Positions 29,513 to 38,392 of a stretch of 64,000 nucleotides of DNA are shown here, piece by piece. The DNA lies in assembly GCA_016793925.1 (NCBI GenBank), contig JAEULH010000040.1, positions 47,269-111,268 of the forward strand, read 5' to 3'. Source of the DNA: Rhodospirillales bacterium. GTDB taxonomy: Bacteria > Pseudomonadota > Alphaproteobacteria > Rhodospirillales > Defluviicoccaceae. Below the pieces are notes generated by a model, which searched no databases, was not told where the DNA came from, and was given only the letters and a program-made list of their open reading frames with translations. The translations under genes were made by a program, and so were the position numbers. Position 1 is the stretch's first letter, and every line of letters begins with the position of its first letter.

Positions 29513-30220
29513 CTAGCGAGTTGCGTCGGCCTTCGCCCGCCGGCCCTGCCCGAACAGCACCTGCTTTGCCGCCTCGTCGACGACCGCCCGTGTATTGACC
29601 TCGTCCGCCCGCGCATAGGCGCGTACGACCGCCGGTCGCTCCCGGATTGCGGAGAACCAGCGCGCGAGATTGGGAAAGTCGGCCAGGTTCTGGCCCTGCC
29701 TTTCGTGCGGGACGATCCAGGGATAGCAGGCCATGTCGGCGATCGAATAGTCGCCGGCGATGAACGCGCGCGCGGCAAGGCGGTCGTCGAGAACCCCGTA
29801 AAGCCGTTCCGTCTCCTTGACGTAACGGTCGACGGCGTAAGGGATCTTCTCCGGCGCGTAATGGCCGAAGTGATGGTTTTGGCCGGCCATGGGGCCGAGG
29901 CCGCCCATCTGCCAGAACAGCCACTGCATGACCTCGGTCCGCCCTCGCACGTCGGTCGGCAGGAACCGACCGGTCTTCTCGGCCAGGTACTGGAGGATGG
30001 CGCCAGACTCGAAGATCGAGATCGGCGCACCGCCGTCAACCGGCGCCAAATCGACGATCGCGGGGATCCGGTTGTTCGGCGAGATCGCAAGGAATGCCGG
30101 TTCGAACTGCTGGCCTGCGCCGATGTCGACCGGCTTGATGATGTACTCGACCTCCGCCTCTTCGAGAAAGATCGTGATCTTGTGGCCGTTGGGCGTCGTC
30201 CAGTAGTAGAGCTCGATCAT
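29513..30220 (-). CDS. Glutathione S-transferase family (YfcG/YghU-like)
   Basis: 235 residues. The thioredoxin-fold N-domain starts MIELYYWTTPNGHKITIFLE, the TPNGHK signature of Nu-class GSTs that act as glutathione-dependent disulfide reductases. NNRIPAIVD carries the cis-Pro and FESGAILQYLA the glutathione-binding Glu-Ser. The helical C-domain has FIAGDYSIADMACYPWI. It lies 65 bp downstream of the disulfide oxidoreductase gene on the same strand, so the two may form a thiol-redox unit. Confidence 0.9.
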   Translation of the reverse strand: MIELYYWTTPNGHKITIFLEEAEVEYIIKPVDIGAGQQFEPAFLAISPNNRIPAIVDLAPVDGGAPISIFESGAILQYLAEKTGRFLPTDVRGRTEVMQWLFWQMGGLGPMAGQNHHFGHYAPEKIPYAVDRYVKETERLYGVLDDRLAARAFIAGDYSIADMACYPWIVPHERQGQNLADFPNLARWFSAIRERPAVVRAYARADEVNTRAVVDEAAKQVLFGQGRRAKADATR

Positions 30221-30285
30221 GGCTGCCGGCCGCCTGTCTGTGCCTGGGGTTTCGGATATCGACGGGATATGGGGCCTTGGGCGGC

Positions 30286-31713
30286 TCAGAAAACCCTTTG
30301 CAGCAAACGAACGAGCGCGCGGGTTCGCGCGCTGAACAGCTTCGGCGTGTAGTACGCGCCGGCGGCCCGCTTGCCGGCTTCGGAGCGGGTGGGGTAGGGC
30401 AGGATCAGGCCGGCGATGGCCCCGATCTTGAGCCTCTGCGCGATCGCCAGGCTCCACAGGCCGAGCTGTTCCCCGGCCCCGGCGCCGACGATCGACGCAC
30501 CGAGGACGCGGCCGCCGCGCCCAAGCACGACCTTGACGAAGCCTTCCGTTTCGCGCTCGGTCTGGGCACGGTCGTTCTCCGCGAACGGCCAATCCAGGGT
30601 GCTTACCCGGTGGCCGTAGCGCCTGCGCGCCTCCGCCTCCCGCAGGCCGACGTGGGCGAGTTCGGGGTCGGTGTAGGTCACCCACGGCACCGCGCTGTCG
30701 TCCACCTTCGCCGGAAGCATGAACAGGGCGTTGCGGATGACGATGCCGGCGTGGTAGCCGGCCATATGGGTGAAACGATAGCCGTCGATGACGTCGCCAA
30801 TGGCGTAGATCCGCTTGTTGCTCGTGCGCAGCCGGCGATCGACGACGATGCCGCTCGGCGCGTAATCGATGCCGGCGGCGTCGAGGTCAAGCCCGTCGAC
30901 ATTGGCGCGACGCCCGGCGGCGACGAGAAGGTGCGAGCCTTCGATGCGGGTGCCCCTCCCGTCGCGCTCCGTTCTGACGGCGATCCCGTCTGCATCGGCT
31001 TCGACCAGCGTCGCCTCCGTGTCCTCCAGCAACACGACGCCGTCGGCGACGAAGCGGCGACGGACCACCTCGACCGCGTCCGCGTCGTCCCTCGGCAGGA
31101 GCCGGCCCCGGCAGATCTGGGTAACGGGAACGCCGAGGCGACGATGCGCCTGCGCCATCTCGGCGCCGACGGGTCCGCCGCCGATCACGATCAGGTGGCG
31201 TGGCGCCTCGCGCAGGTCAAAAATGCTCTCGTTGGTCAGATACGGCACATCGACCAGCCCGGGGATCGGCGGGATGACGGGGGAGGAACCGGTGGCGATG
31301 ACGAACCGTCGGGCCCGGATCCGGCGACCGTCGGCTTCGATTTCGCCCGATCCGGTGAAACGGGCCGCGGCGCGGATGACCGTCGCGCCCATTCCTTCGA
31401 AGCGCTCGACGGAGTCGTTGGGCGCGATCGCGGCGATAACCCCGTGGACGTGGTCATGGATTTTTCCGAAGTCGATCTGCGGAGGTTGGCCCCCGACGCC
31501 GTAACGACCGCTCGTGCGGATGGTCTCCGCGGCAAGGGCGGCGGCGATCAGCGATTTCGACGGCACACAGCCGAAGTTGAGGCAATCGCCGCCCATCCTG
31601 CCCTTCTCGACAAGGACGACGCGCGCGCCCATCTGCGCGGCGCCGGCGGCGACCGACAGCCCGCCGGAACCGGCGCCGATGATGCACAGATCCGTCTCGA
31701 GCGCCTCCTTCAT
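30286..31713 (-). CDS. Pyridine nucleotide-disulfide oxidoreductase (MerA/Lpd-like)
   Basis: 475 residues. FAD site IIGAGSGGLSVAAGAAQMGA, redox-active disulfide Cys44/Cys49 in GGDCLNFGCVPSKSL, NAD(P) site VIGGGPVGAEMAQAHRRLG, second FAD motif RIYAIGDV and a dimerisation domain. In true lipoamide dehydrogenase the C-terminal active site reads HAHPTxSE; here it is ILPYPTRSEAGKRA, lacking the catalytic His, as in the uncharacterised MerA-like subgroup. There is no N-terminal HMA domain or C-terminal Cys pair, so a mercuric reductase is unlikely. The substrate is unknown. GAGGAAAGGGGA precedes ATG 31713, with a 9-codon ORF just upstream. Confidence 0.88.
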   Translation of the reverse strand: MKEALETDLCIIGAGSGGLSVAAGAAQMGARVVLVEKGRMGGDCLNFGCVPSKSLIAAALAAETIRTSGRYGVGGQPPQIDFGKIHDHVHGVIAAIAPNDSVERFEGMGATVIRAAARFTGSGEIEADGRRIRARRFVIATGSSPVIPPIPGLVDVPYLTNESIFDLREAPRHLIVIGGGPVGAEMAQAHRRLGVPVTQICRGRLLPRDDADAVEVVRRRFVADGVVLLEDTEATLVEADADGIAVRTERDGRGTRIEGSHLLVAAGRRANVDGLDLDAAGIDYAPSGIVVDRRLRTSNKRIYAIGDVIDGYRFTHMAGYHAGIVIRNALFMLPAKVDDSAVPWVTYTDPELAHVGLREAEARRRYGHRVSTLDWPFAENDRAQTERETEGFVKVVLGRGGRVLGASIVGAGAGEQLGLWSLAIAQRLKIGAIAGLILPYPTRSEAGKRAAGAYYTPKLFSARTRALVRLLQRVF

Positions 31714-31728
31714 GGCGTTCCCCTTTCC

Positions 31729-31758
31729 TCAGGCGGTCTGTTGCAGGCGGGAAATCAT
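31729..31758 (-). CDS. Nine-codon leader ORF upstream of the oxidoreductase
   Basis: ATG ATT TCC ... TGA encodes MISRLQQTA. It has a better ribosome site (CAGGAGGATCGCC) than many full genes here, and its stop lies 15 bases before the oxidoreductase ATG, inside whose own ribosome site translation would end. It could couple translation or act as a leader peptide; equally it may be the remnant of an old start. Confidence 0.4.
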   Translation of the reverse strand: MISRLQQTA

Positions 31759-31898
31759 GGCGATCCTCCTGATCTGGACTGTTCCGGCCATGGAAATGGG
31801 AGACGCGGCGCGAGGTTCCTGTCGCGTTGCCGTCACGGCGCGTCACAAGCCCGTGATCCCCGTCTCCGCTGCCTTCCGCCCTGTTCGTTCGCCTCCCT

Positions 31899-34019
31899 CT
31901 ACTGCGACGCCATGCCGAACCAGGAAACGACGTCGCCCCAGTCGACAGGGCGGCGCCCCTGTTCGCCTGTGCCCGCCTTCTCCACGCAGGCGACGCACGG
32001 AGCGCCAAAAACGCCGGCGAACGGTCCCGTAAACTTGGGGTTCTCCAACGTCACCTGGTTGTCGTCGCTCGCAGATATCACGCCGAGCGTGTAGGTCGCG
32101 TACACGTCATCACTCGGCTCCACGTTTGCGGCGATCTCGAACGCGCAGTTCCTGCAGAGCAGACGCTGGCCGGTCAGATGGGGGTTGTAGGCGTTATTCC
32201 ACAACACGCTCAGGGATTTGAGCCGGCGGTCGGCCTCGACCAGGTCTTTCGTTGCGTCGAACGGCTCCTCGGTCGCCACGAACGTCACATGGTCGAAAAC
32301 GACGTCTCCCGGCTGGAAGATGCGATTCTCGATGCTGGTTCCCTCAACGCCAACATGAAATTCGGAATCGCTGATGCGAACCTTCGCAAAGCGCGTGTGC
32401 ATGTCGAAGCGCCCGGCCAGCGAAACGATGTCCCGTCCCGTAAAGGAGCTCTGCCGGAATTCGCCTTCCTTGCCGAGCGCGAGATCGAAGTCTCCGTTGC
32501 GGAAGCGAATGCGCTCCATCACGAGATCGACGGGAGGATTTGAGCCCTCGGGCTCGATGTCCATGCCCGTGGCATCGACGCTGCCGTCCCCCTCGAAGTC
32601 GAAGACGTACGCGGACGTGTGCCCTCCGCTGATCGTAAGGCCGCCACGAAAGACGTTGTGCATCCGAATGTGACACATCTTGAGGTCGACGTTCGTGGCA
32701 GCGGAAACGCCGTCCCCGGTGCCGTTCTGAAAGGTCATGTCTTCGATGAGGGCCTGAACCCGGCCCGGGCCCCGGACGAATAGGAAGAGCAGGTGCGCCT
32801 GTTGCAGCTCGTGGTCCTGGTAGGGGCCCTGGTTCTGACTGTTGCCGTCCATCCGCAGGCCTTGCAGGACGATGGGCAGGGTGTCGCGATTTTGCGACCA
32901 GGTCGTCATGTCGAACGTGACTTCCCACTTGCCCTGGTGCGGCAAGCGCGTGGTGGTGGCTCCATAACCCACGAGGGTTAAGTTCTCCCTGAGGTGAACC
33001 GCGTCGGACACGAGGTACTCTCCTGGAGGGAAAAGGATGACGCCGCCGCCGAGGGCGGAGATTCGATCGATCGTCGTTTGTATGGCGGCCCGGTCATCCG
33101 CAACGCCGTCGCCGATGGCGCCGTAATCCTTCACCGAGGCGATATTCCGGCGATCGTCGTCGACGATGGTGAAGGTGTGCGTGGTATTGCTGCCGAGTTC
33201 GGCGCCATGAGGAGAAGACAGGGCGATGACGATCTCCTCGTCGGCCTCCTGCAAGGCGTCGTCATGCAGGTGCAGGATGATGGACCGTTCGCCGGGCGCG
33301 GTAAACGACAGGGTGCCCGCTTCGAGTTCGAAATCCTGAGGCGAGCAGCGGCCGTGGTTGCGCGCCTGGGTCCTGATCACCCGGTACTCGACCGTCGCTG
33401 CACCGGAACCCGCAAAGGTCACCGGGATCGAAACATCGCTATCCGCCTCCCGAGCGCTCGACCTTGTCTGCGCAAACGCGATCGTATTGGCAGCGGTGTG
33501 CGGGGCCTCGATCGCCTGCAGGTGCCACAAGCCGGTGGTGCAGGATGAACTCGCGCATCCGCACTTCCATGCCGAGCCGGCTTGTTGACAGGTGTAGCCG
33601 AGAACGTAGGTCGGGGAGTCCGAGAGGGTCACCGTCGCCGACCCTGTTCCCATGATCCAGTCGTCGGTCTGCGTCGATCCAGCCGTGGGGGCGAGGGTGT
33701 ATGGCTTCCACCCGGTCCCCGTCCAATAGTAGCCCTTCGCATAGGTGAAGAGAGTGTTCGCGTCGGAGCCGACGATGACCGCCGCGGCGCCTGCCGAGCA
33801 CCCCTGCGTCCGAACGAGAACTTCCTTGGCCGGGGAGAGGGGATTCCATGACAGGCCATAGCCTGATGGCGCGCGACTGTCCGACCCGTAGAGATCATGG
33901 CATGCGTCTGCTGCCGATGATGATGCAGAAAACAGAGTGGAAGACATGAGCAGAAGGAGAAAAAGTATCGAGAAACATCGCACAAGGCGTATATTATATT
34001 GTGAAAACAGGGTTATCAT
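31899..34019 (-). CDS. Secreted pectate-lyase-like beta-helix protein with Calx-beta domain
   Basis: 706 residues. Start ATG 34019 gives a signal peptide (FSILFLLLLMSSTLFSASSS). Module 1 (~40-165): six-cysteine domain shared with the 19357-20772 protein (YYWTGTGWKP, YVLGYTCQ, WKCGC). Module 2 (~170-285): Calx-beta fold, SSAREADSDVSIPVTFAGSG and ALQEADEEIVIALSSP ending FTIVDDD. Module 3 (~290-650): pectate-lyase-superfamily beta-helix opening VKDYGAIGDGVADDRAAIQT and GGGVILFPPGEYLV. Likely a surface or released protein acting on, or bound to, polysaccharide; catalytic residues cannot be assigned. An in-frame TTG at 34034 is an alternative start. The upstream DNA is AT-rich. Confidence 0.83.
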   Translation of the reverse strand: MITLFSQYNIRLVRCFSILFLLLLMSSTLFSASSSAADACHDLYGSDSRAPSGYGLSWNPLSPAKEVLVRTQGCSAGAAAVIVGSDANTLFTYAKGYYWTGTGWKPYTLAPTAGSTQTDDWIMGTGSATVTLSDSPTYVLGYTCQQAGSAWKCGCASSSCTTGLWHLQAIEAPHTAANTIAFAQTRSSAREADSDVSIPVTFAGSGAATVEYRVIRTQARNHGRCSPQDFELEAGTLSFTAPGERSIILHLHDDALQEADEEIVIALSSPHGAELGSNTTHTFTIVDDDRRNIASVKDYGAIGDGVADDRAAIQTTIDRISALGGGVILFPPGEYLVSDAVHLRENLTLVGYGATTTRLPHQGKWEVTFDMTTWSQNRDTLPIVLQGLRMDGNSQNQGPYQDHELQQAHLLFLFVRGPGRVQALIEDMTFQNGTGDGVSAATNVDLKMCHIRMHNVFRGGLTISGGHTSAYVFDFEGDGSVDATGMDIEPEGSNPPVDLVMERIRFRNGDFDLALGKEGEFRQSSFTGRDIVSLAGRFDMHTRFAKVRISDSEFHVGVEGTSIENRIFQPGDVVFDHVTFVATEEPFDATKDLVEADRRLKSLSVLWNNAYNPHLTGQRLLCRNCAFEIAANVEPSDDVYATYTLGVISASDDNQVTLENPKFTGPFAGVFGAPCVACVEKAGTGEQGRRPVDWGDVVSWFGMASQ

Positions 34020-34330
34020 TTCGTGTTCCAACAAATATCTACATAAATACGAGTGCGCCCAGCATCCACAGCATCCAAAATGGAGCGCGAAAGCGCTCGT
34101 GATTGCCGGCGCGAATCGCCGTGTTGCACATACGCGGGCTTCGACGCTGACACATGACGAACTGCACGGTGGTCGATGTTCTGTCTATGTTCTACACGAA
34201 CAGCCGCGGACGGTCATCCCCTCCGTGTCGCTGGCGGCCGTGCGGTTCGCTTCGACCCTGCCCTGCGTCGAGGCGCCGGCCCGGCCCAGTCGGGCGGGAT
34301 CGATGCGCGGCAGGCCCGCGTCGCCATGAC
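34020..34330. other. Divergent intergenic region
   Basis: 311 bp. The first 45 bp are AT-rich and probably hold the promoter of the beta-helix gene. A perfect hairpin GAGCGC-GAAA-GCGCTC (GNRA tetraloop) lies at 34083-34098. The rest shows nothing definite. Confidence 0.5.
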
Positions 34331-34651
34331 ATGACGATAGCGACGTCTGTTTCTTATATGGTGGGAGTGGGAAGCACGGCGGCGGGAGCAAAGACGAAAC
34401 AAATGCCCATGCTGGCGCATCAACGCGACGCGGTCGCGTTTCTTCTCAAGCACCTGCTCTGCGGGACGATCGGAGGCGTCGTCTTCACCGGGCTGCTGCT
34501 CTGGTTCGACATCGCCGGGCTGGCCACCATGATCTTTGCTTCGCCCGACAAGGTGCTGTTTCTGATCATGCTTTTCTTCGGCATGTTCGTCACCTTCGGC
34601 AGCATCGCCATGGCGGTCGGCGTCATGCAGCTTGGCGAGGAGCGAGACTGA
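34331..34651 (+). CDS. Small two-helix membrane protein
   Basis: About 106 residues from ATG 34331; ATGs at 34358, 34403 and 34409 are also possible and no ribosome site decides. Two hydrophobic helices (LLCGTIGGVVFTGLLLWFDI and LFLIMLFFGMFVTFGSIAMA) and an acidic tail LGEERD. Resembles conserved hypothetical proteins of alphaproteobacteria; no known function. Convergent with the SemiSWEET gene. Confidence 0.65.
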   Translation: MTIATSVSYMVGVGSTAAGAKTKQMPMLAHQRDAVAFLLKHLLCGTIGGVVFTGLLLWFDIAGLATMIFASPDKVLFLIMLFFGMFVTFGSIAMAVGVMQLGEERD

Positions 34652-34652
34652 G

Positions 34653-34946
34653 CTAGCCTGCGGCGCTACCGCCCGCGACCGCCGGCCGTCTTTTCCGCAC
34701 CTTAAGAACGAGAACGGCGCCCGACAGAACCAGGCTGATCGTGTTGAACACGATAATCGGCCAGCTTGCGATCATCACGCCGTAGACGATCCACAGCGAA
34801 AACGCGCTCACCGTTACGATGTACATCCGTTTCGAGATCGCTTCGGTGTCGCCCTCTCGCCATGCCTTCACCACCTGCGGCACAAAGCTGCCCGCCGAGC
34901 ACACGCCGGCAACGAAGCCGACCAGCGAGGCAAGTGAGAGATCCAT
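34653..34946 (-). CDS. SemiSWEET / PQ-loop small sugar transporter
   Basis: 97 residues with three transmembrane helices. FVPQVVKAWREGDTEAIS carries the PQ motif and LWIVYGVMIASWPIIVFNTI the helix-3 Asn of SemiSWEETs, which work as homodimers moving sugars down gradients. Directly downstream of a small ORF (34962-35180) on the same strand. Confidence 0.85.
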   Translation of the reverse strand: MDLSLASLVGFVAGVCSAGSFVPQVVKAWREGDTEAISKRMYIVTVSAFSLWIVYGVMIASWPIIVFNTISLVLSGAVLVLKVRKRRPAVAGGSAAG

Positions 34947-34961
34947 TTTCGTGCCCCGGTC

Positions 34962-35180
34962 TCAGCCCTTCCGAATGTCGTGCCGCGGCCAACGCTTCGC
35001 AGCGTCGGCGCTGTGCCCTTGGCGCAGGTGCTCCGTCATGTCCTCCGGCAGGATCGGCTTCAGCCGCCGCTCGGCGAGGGCTTCCCCTTCCCGGACGATC
35101 CCCTTCGTCTCGACGGCAAGCTTCTCCATGGCATTAGCGTTGCGCAGGCTTTGCGTCAGAGTATCATCCGCAGCCGTCAT
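34962..35180 (-). CDS. Hypothetical small protein upstream of SemiSWEET
   Basis: 72 residues, charged and probably helical (NAMEKLAVETKGIVREGEAL), no cysteines, no membrane segment. The codon pattern is not arginine-run noise and it ends 15 bp before the SemiSWEET ATG, so it is plausibly real; AGGGACA may serve as the ribosome site. Not recognised. Confidence 0.45.
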   Translation of the reverse strand: MTAADDTLTQSLRNANAMEKLAVETKGIVREGEALAERRLKPILPEDMTEHLRQGHSADAAKRWPRHDIRKG

Positions 35181-35406
35181 GAGCGGGTTGTCCCTGTCGA
35201 ATGCGATAAGGGCGCAATAAGAAGGCCGCCGGAGGACGTCGCTGCGAATGAACGCACGAAAGCGCGGCCGGTTCCTGGCGTCCTGCAGGGCGCGGGCGGC
35301 GGCACAATCACGAAGTTGCCGAGCGCACCTTGCTTTGCATTAAGATGATTCTCGCCGTGTCGGTCGATGCTTCAGAAGGACAAATATTAAATCGAGGGAG
35401 GGTACG

Positions 35407-36759
35407 GTGCTTGGTATGAGCCATCAGAACTTCTTGCTGCTCGATGCGTTCGTCGCCATTGTCGGCCTGATCGTCCTGATTACCCGGTTTCGGGTGCACC
35501 CCTTCGTCGCCCTGACGATCGCCGCCGGTTTCCTCGGCCTGGTCGCCGGCGTGCCGACGCCCGAGATCATCAAGTCGTTCGAAAAGGGCTTCGGCAGCGT
35601 CGTCGGTTTCGTCGGAATCGTGCTCGGCCTCGGCACCATGCTGGGCAAGATGATGGCCGAGTCCGGCGGGGCCGACCGGATCGCCGAGAGCCTTCTCGGC
35701 GCCTTCGGCCGCGACAACGTGCACTGGGCCATGATGTGCGTGGCGTTCATCGTCGGCATTCCGCTGTTTTTCGAAATTGGTTTCGTTCTTCTCATCCCGC
35801 TGGTCTTTCTCGTCGCCAAGCGCGTCGACATGTCGCTGGTCAAGATCGCCATCCCGCTTCTCGCCGGGCTGTCGGTGGTGCACGGTCTCGTCCCGCCGCA
35901 TCCGGGACCGCTGCTGACAATCAGCATTTTCAACGCGGATATCGGCCGGACAATCCTCTATGGCCTGATCGTCGGCCTGCCGACGGCGATCATCGCGGGG
36001 CCGCTGTTCGGCTCCTTCATTGCCCGATTCGTCAGGCCTGTGCCCAACGAGGATCTCGCGCGCCAGCTTTCGCACGAACCCGAGGCGGAAACGCTGCCAG
36101 GCCTCGGCATCACCCTGTTCACCGTGCTTCTGCCGGTCGCTCTGATGCTGCTGAAGTCCGCTTCCGACATTTTTCTTCCCGCGGACAATGCCGTGCGCGG
36201 CTGGATGGACTTCATCGGCGATCCGGTGACCGCCCTGCTCGCGGCGCTGCTTTTGTCTTTCTACACGTTCGGCAAGGCGCGCGGGTTCGACGCCAAGCGC
36301 ATCCTCAAGTTCCTCGACGAGTGCCTGGCGCCCACGGCGGCCATCGTGCTGATCATCGGCGCCGGCGGCGGCTTCAAGCAGATGCTGGTCGACAGCGGCG
36401 TCGGCAACGCCATCGGCGAACTCGCCGTTCAGGCGCAGATATCGCCGCTGCTGCTGGCCTGGCTGGCGGCCGGCGCGATTCGCGTTGCCACCGGCTCGGC
36501 GACGGTCGCGACCATCACCGGCGCCGGCCTGGTCGCGCCGATCGTGACGCTGGTGCCCGACGTCAACCGCGAACTCCTGGTGCTCGCCACCGGTGCCGGC
36601 TCGCTCATCCTGTCGCACGTCAACGACGCGGGCTTCTGGCTGGTCAAGCAGTATCTGAACATGTCGGTGGTCGAAACGTTCAAGACCTGGACGGCAATGG
36701 AGACCATTCTCTCCGTCGTCGCCATCATCTTCATCATGCTGCTGAACCTCGTGGTCTGA
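35407..36759 (+). CDS. gntP: Gluconate:H+ symporter (GntP family)
   Basis: 450 residues, about 12 hydrophobic segments, imports gluconate with protons. Typical blocks: VHPFVALTIAAGFLGLVAG, MMAESGGADRIAESLL, GLVPPHPGPL, ATGSATVATITGAGLVAPI and SHVNDAGFWLVKQYLNMSV. GTG 35407 is preferred to ATG 35416 because GAGGGAGG ends ~6 bases before it. First gene of gntP-gntK-edd-eda; no GntR repressor is adjacent. Confidence 0.92.
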   Translation: MLGMSHQNFLLLDAFVAIVGLIVLITRFRVHPFVALTIAAGFLGLVAGVPTPEIIKSFEKGFGSVVGFVGIVLGLGTMLGKMMAESGGADRIAESLLGAFGRDNVHWAMMCVAFIVGIPLFFEIGFVLLIPLVFLVAKRVDMSLVKIAIPLLAGLSVVHGLVPPHPGPLLTISIFNADIGRTILYGLIVGLPTAIIAGPLFGSFIARFVRPVPNEDLARQLSHEPEAETLPGLGITLFTVLLPVALMLLKSASDIFLPADNAVRGWMDFIGDPVTALLAALLLSFYTFGKARGFDAKRILKFLDECLAPTAAIVLIIGAGGGFKQMLVDSGVGNAIGELAVQAQISPLLLAWLAAGAIRVATGSATVATITGAGLVAPIVTLVPDVNRELLVLATGAGSLILSHVNDAGFWLVKQYLNMSVVETFKTWTAMETILSVVAIIFIMLLNLVV

Positions 36760-36773
36760 GACTCGGAGGAACC

Positions 36774-38372
36774 ATGGCGCGCGGGTCTCTTTTCGTCGGG
36801 GTCGATATCGGAACGACGAGCACCAAGGCGGTGGTCTACGACGCCGCCGGCGGTGTCCTCGGCCATCACACCGCCGGCTACGAGCTGTACTCGCCGGCGC
36901 CGCTGGTCGCCGAGCAGGATCCGGACGAGATCTTCGCCGCGACCCTGACCGCCATCGGCCGCGCCGTCGCCGCATCGGGGGCGGCGCCCGACGCGATCGC
37001 CGCGGTCAGCTTCAGCGCGGCCATGCACAGCGTGATCGCCGTCGACGGCGAGGGTCGGCCGCTCACGGCGAGCATCACCTGGGCCGACAATCGCAGCGTC
37101 GATCGTGCCGACGAGATCCGCCGGGAGCTGGACGGTCGGTCGATCTACCTGCGAACGGGGACGCCGATCCACCCCATGTCGCCGCTGACGAAGCTGCTGT
37201 GGCTGCGTCAGGACCGGTCGGAGATCTTCGCCAGGGCGGCGCGCTTCATCGGAATCAAGGAGTACATCTTCTTCAGGCTGTTCGGCCGCTACGTCGTCGA
37301 CTTCTCGATCGCCTCGGCAACCGGGCTGTTCAATCTCAAACGGTTGGACTGGGACGACGGCGCGCTCAGGGTCGCCGGCGTCACGCCCGCCCGCCTGTCG
37401 GCGCCGGTGCCGACGACGTATGCCCTCAGCGGCCTTGACCGGGCGCACGCCGAGGCGATGGGCGTGCAGACCGACACCCCGTTCGTCGTCGGCGCCAACG
37501 ACGGTGTGCTCTCGAACCTCGGCGTCGACGCGTTCCGCAAAGGCGAGGTGGCGGTGACGATCGGCACCAGCGGCGCCATGCGCGCCGTTGTCGACCGGCC
37601 GCTGACCGACCCGGCACAGCGGACGTTCTGCTACCTCCTGACCGAGCGGCACTGGGTCATCGGCGGTCCGATCAACAACGGCGGCATCGTCTTCCGCTGG
37701 GTCCGCGACGAGTTGGCGGCCGCCGAGACGGAGACGGCCAAGCGTCTCGGCATCGACCCTTACGACGTCCTGACGCGGATCGCGGCCAGGGTTCCGCCCG
37801 GATGCGCCGGCCTCATCTTCCACCCGTACCTCGCCGGCGAGAGGGCGCCCTGGTGGAATCCGCGGTTGCGCGGCTCCTTCTTCGGCCTCGGCATGCACCA
37901 CCACAAGGAGCACATGATCCGGGCCGTGCTCGAAGGGGTGATTTTCAGCCTGTACAGCATTCTCGGCGCCGTCGAGTCGCTGATCGGGCCGACGACGACC
38001 ATCAAGGCCACCGGCGGCTTCGCCCGTTCCGACCTGTGGCGGCAAATGCTCGCCGACGTCTTCGACCGGGACGTGGTGGTGCCCGAAAGCTTCGAGAGCT
38101 CATGCCTCGGCGCCGCCGTTCTCGGAATGGTTGCGGTCGGAGCGGCGCCGTCGCTGGACGTCGTCTCGTCGATGGTCGGGGCGACCCATCGTCATGAACC
38201 GATTGCCGCGAACGTCACGACCTATAACCGGCTCAAGCCCATCTTCATGAGCCTGCCTGCCAAGCTCGGCGAGGAATACGCCGCGCTCGCGGCATACCAG
38301 GAAGGATTGTCGGCGGCCGATCCGGACCAGGCCATGGCGACCCGCCTGCCGGCCGGCGATCCGCTACTTTGA
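36774..38372 (+). CDS. gntK: Gluconokinase (FGGY family)
   Basis: Phosphorylates gluconate to 6-phosphogluconate with ATP. 532 residues, FGGY carbohydrate kinase. Phosphate-1 motif [15 protein letters not shown], sugar-contact [10 protein letters not shown] and WADNR, adenosine region [14 protein letters not shown]-domain motif [16 protein letters not shown] and [26 protein letters not shown] precedes the ATG, 14 bp after gntP. Context with edd-eda fixes the substrate more firmly than sequence alone. Confidence 0.92.
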   Translation: MARGSLFVGVDIGTTSTKAVVYDAAGGVLGHHTAGYELYSPAPLVAEQDPDEIFAATLTAIGRAVAASGAAPDAIAAVSFSAAMHSVIAVDGEGRPLTASITWADNRSVDRADEIRRELDGRSIYLRTGTPIHPMSPLTKLLWLRQDRSEIFARAARFIGIKEYIFFRLFGRYVVDFSIASATGLFNLKRLDWDDGALRVAGVTPARLSAPVPTTYALSGLDRAHAEAMGVQTDTPFVVGANDGVLSNLGVDAFRKGEVAVTIGTSGAMRAVVDRPLTDPAQRTFCYLLTERHWVIGGPINNGGIVFRWVRDELAAAETETAKRLGIDPYDVLTRIAARVPPGCAGLIFHPYLAGERAPWWNPRLRGSFFGLGMHHHKEHMIRAVLEGVIFSLYSILGAVESLIGPTTTIKATGGFARSDLWRQMLADVFDRDVVVPESFESSCLGAAVLGMVAVGAAPSLDVVSSMVGATHRHEPIAANVTTYNRLKPIFMSLPAKLGEEYAALAAYQEGLSAADPDQAMATRLPAGDPLL

Positions 38373-38392
38373 GGGAGAAGGAGCAGCCACGC

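Noticed and set aside
35308..36975. Antisense frame of ~555 codons over gntP
   Set aside because: Shadow of the gluconate permease gene, no coherent motifs.
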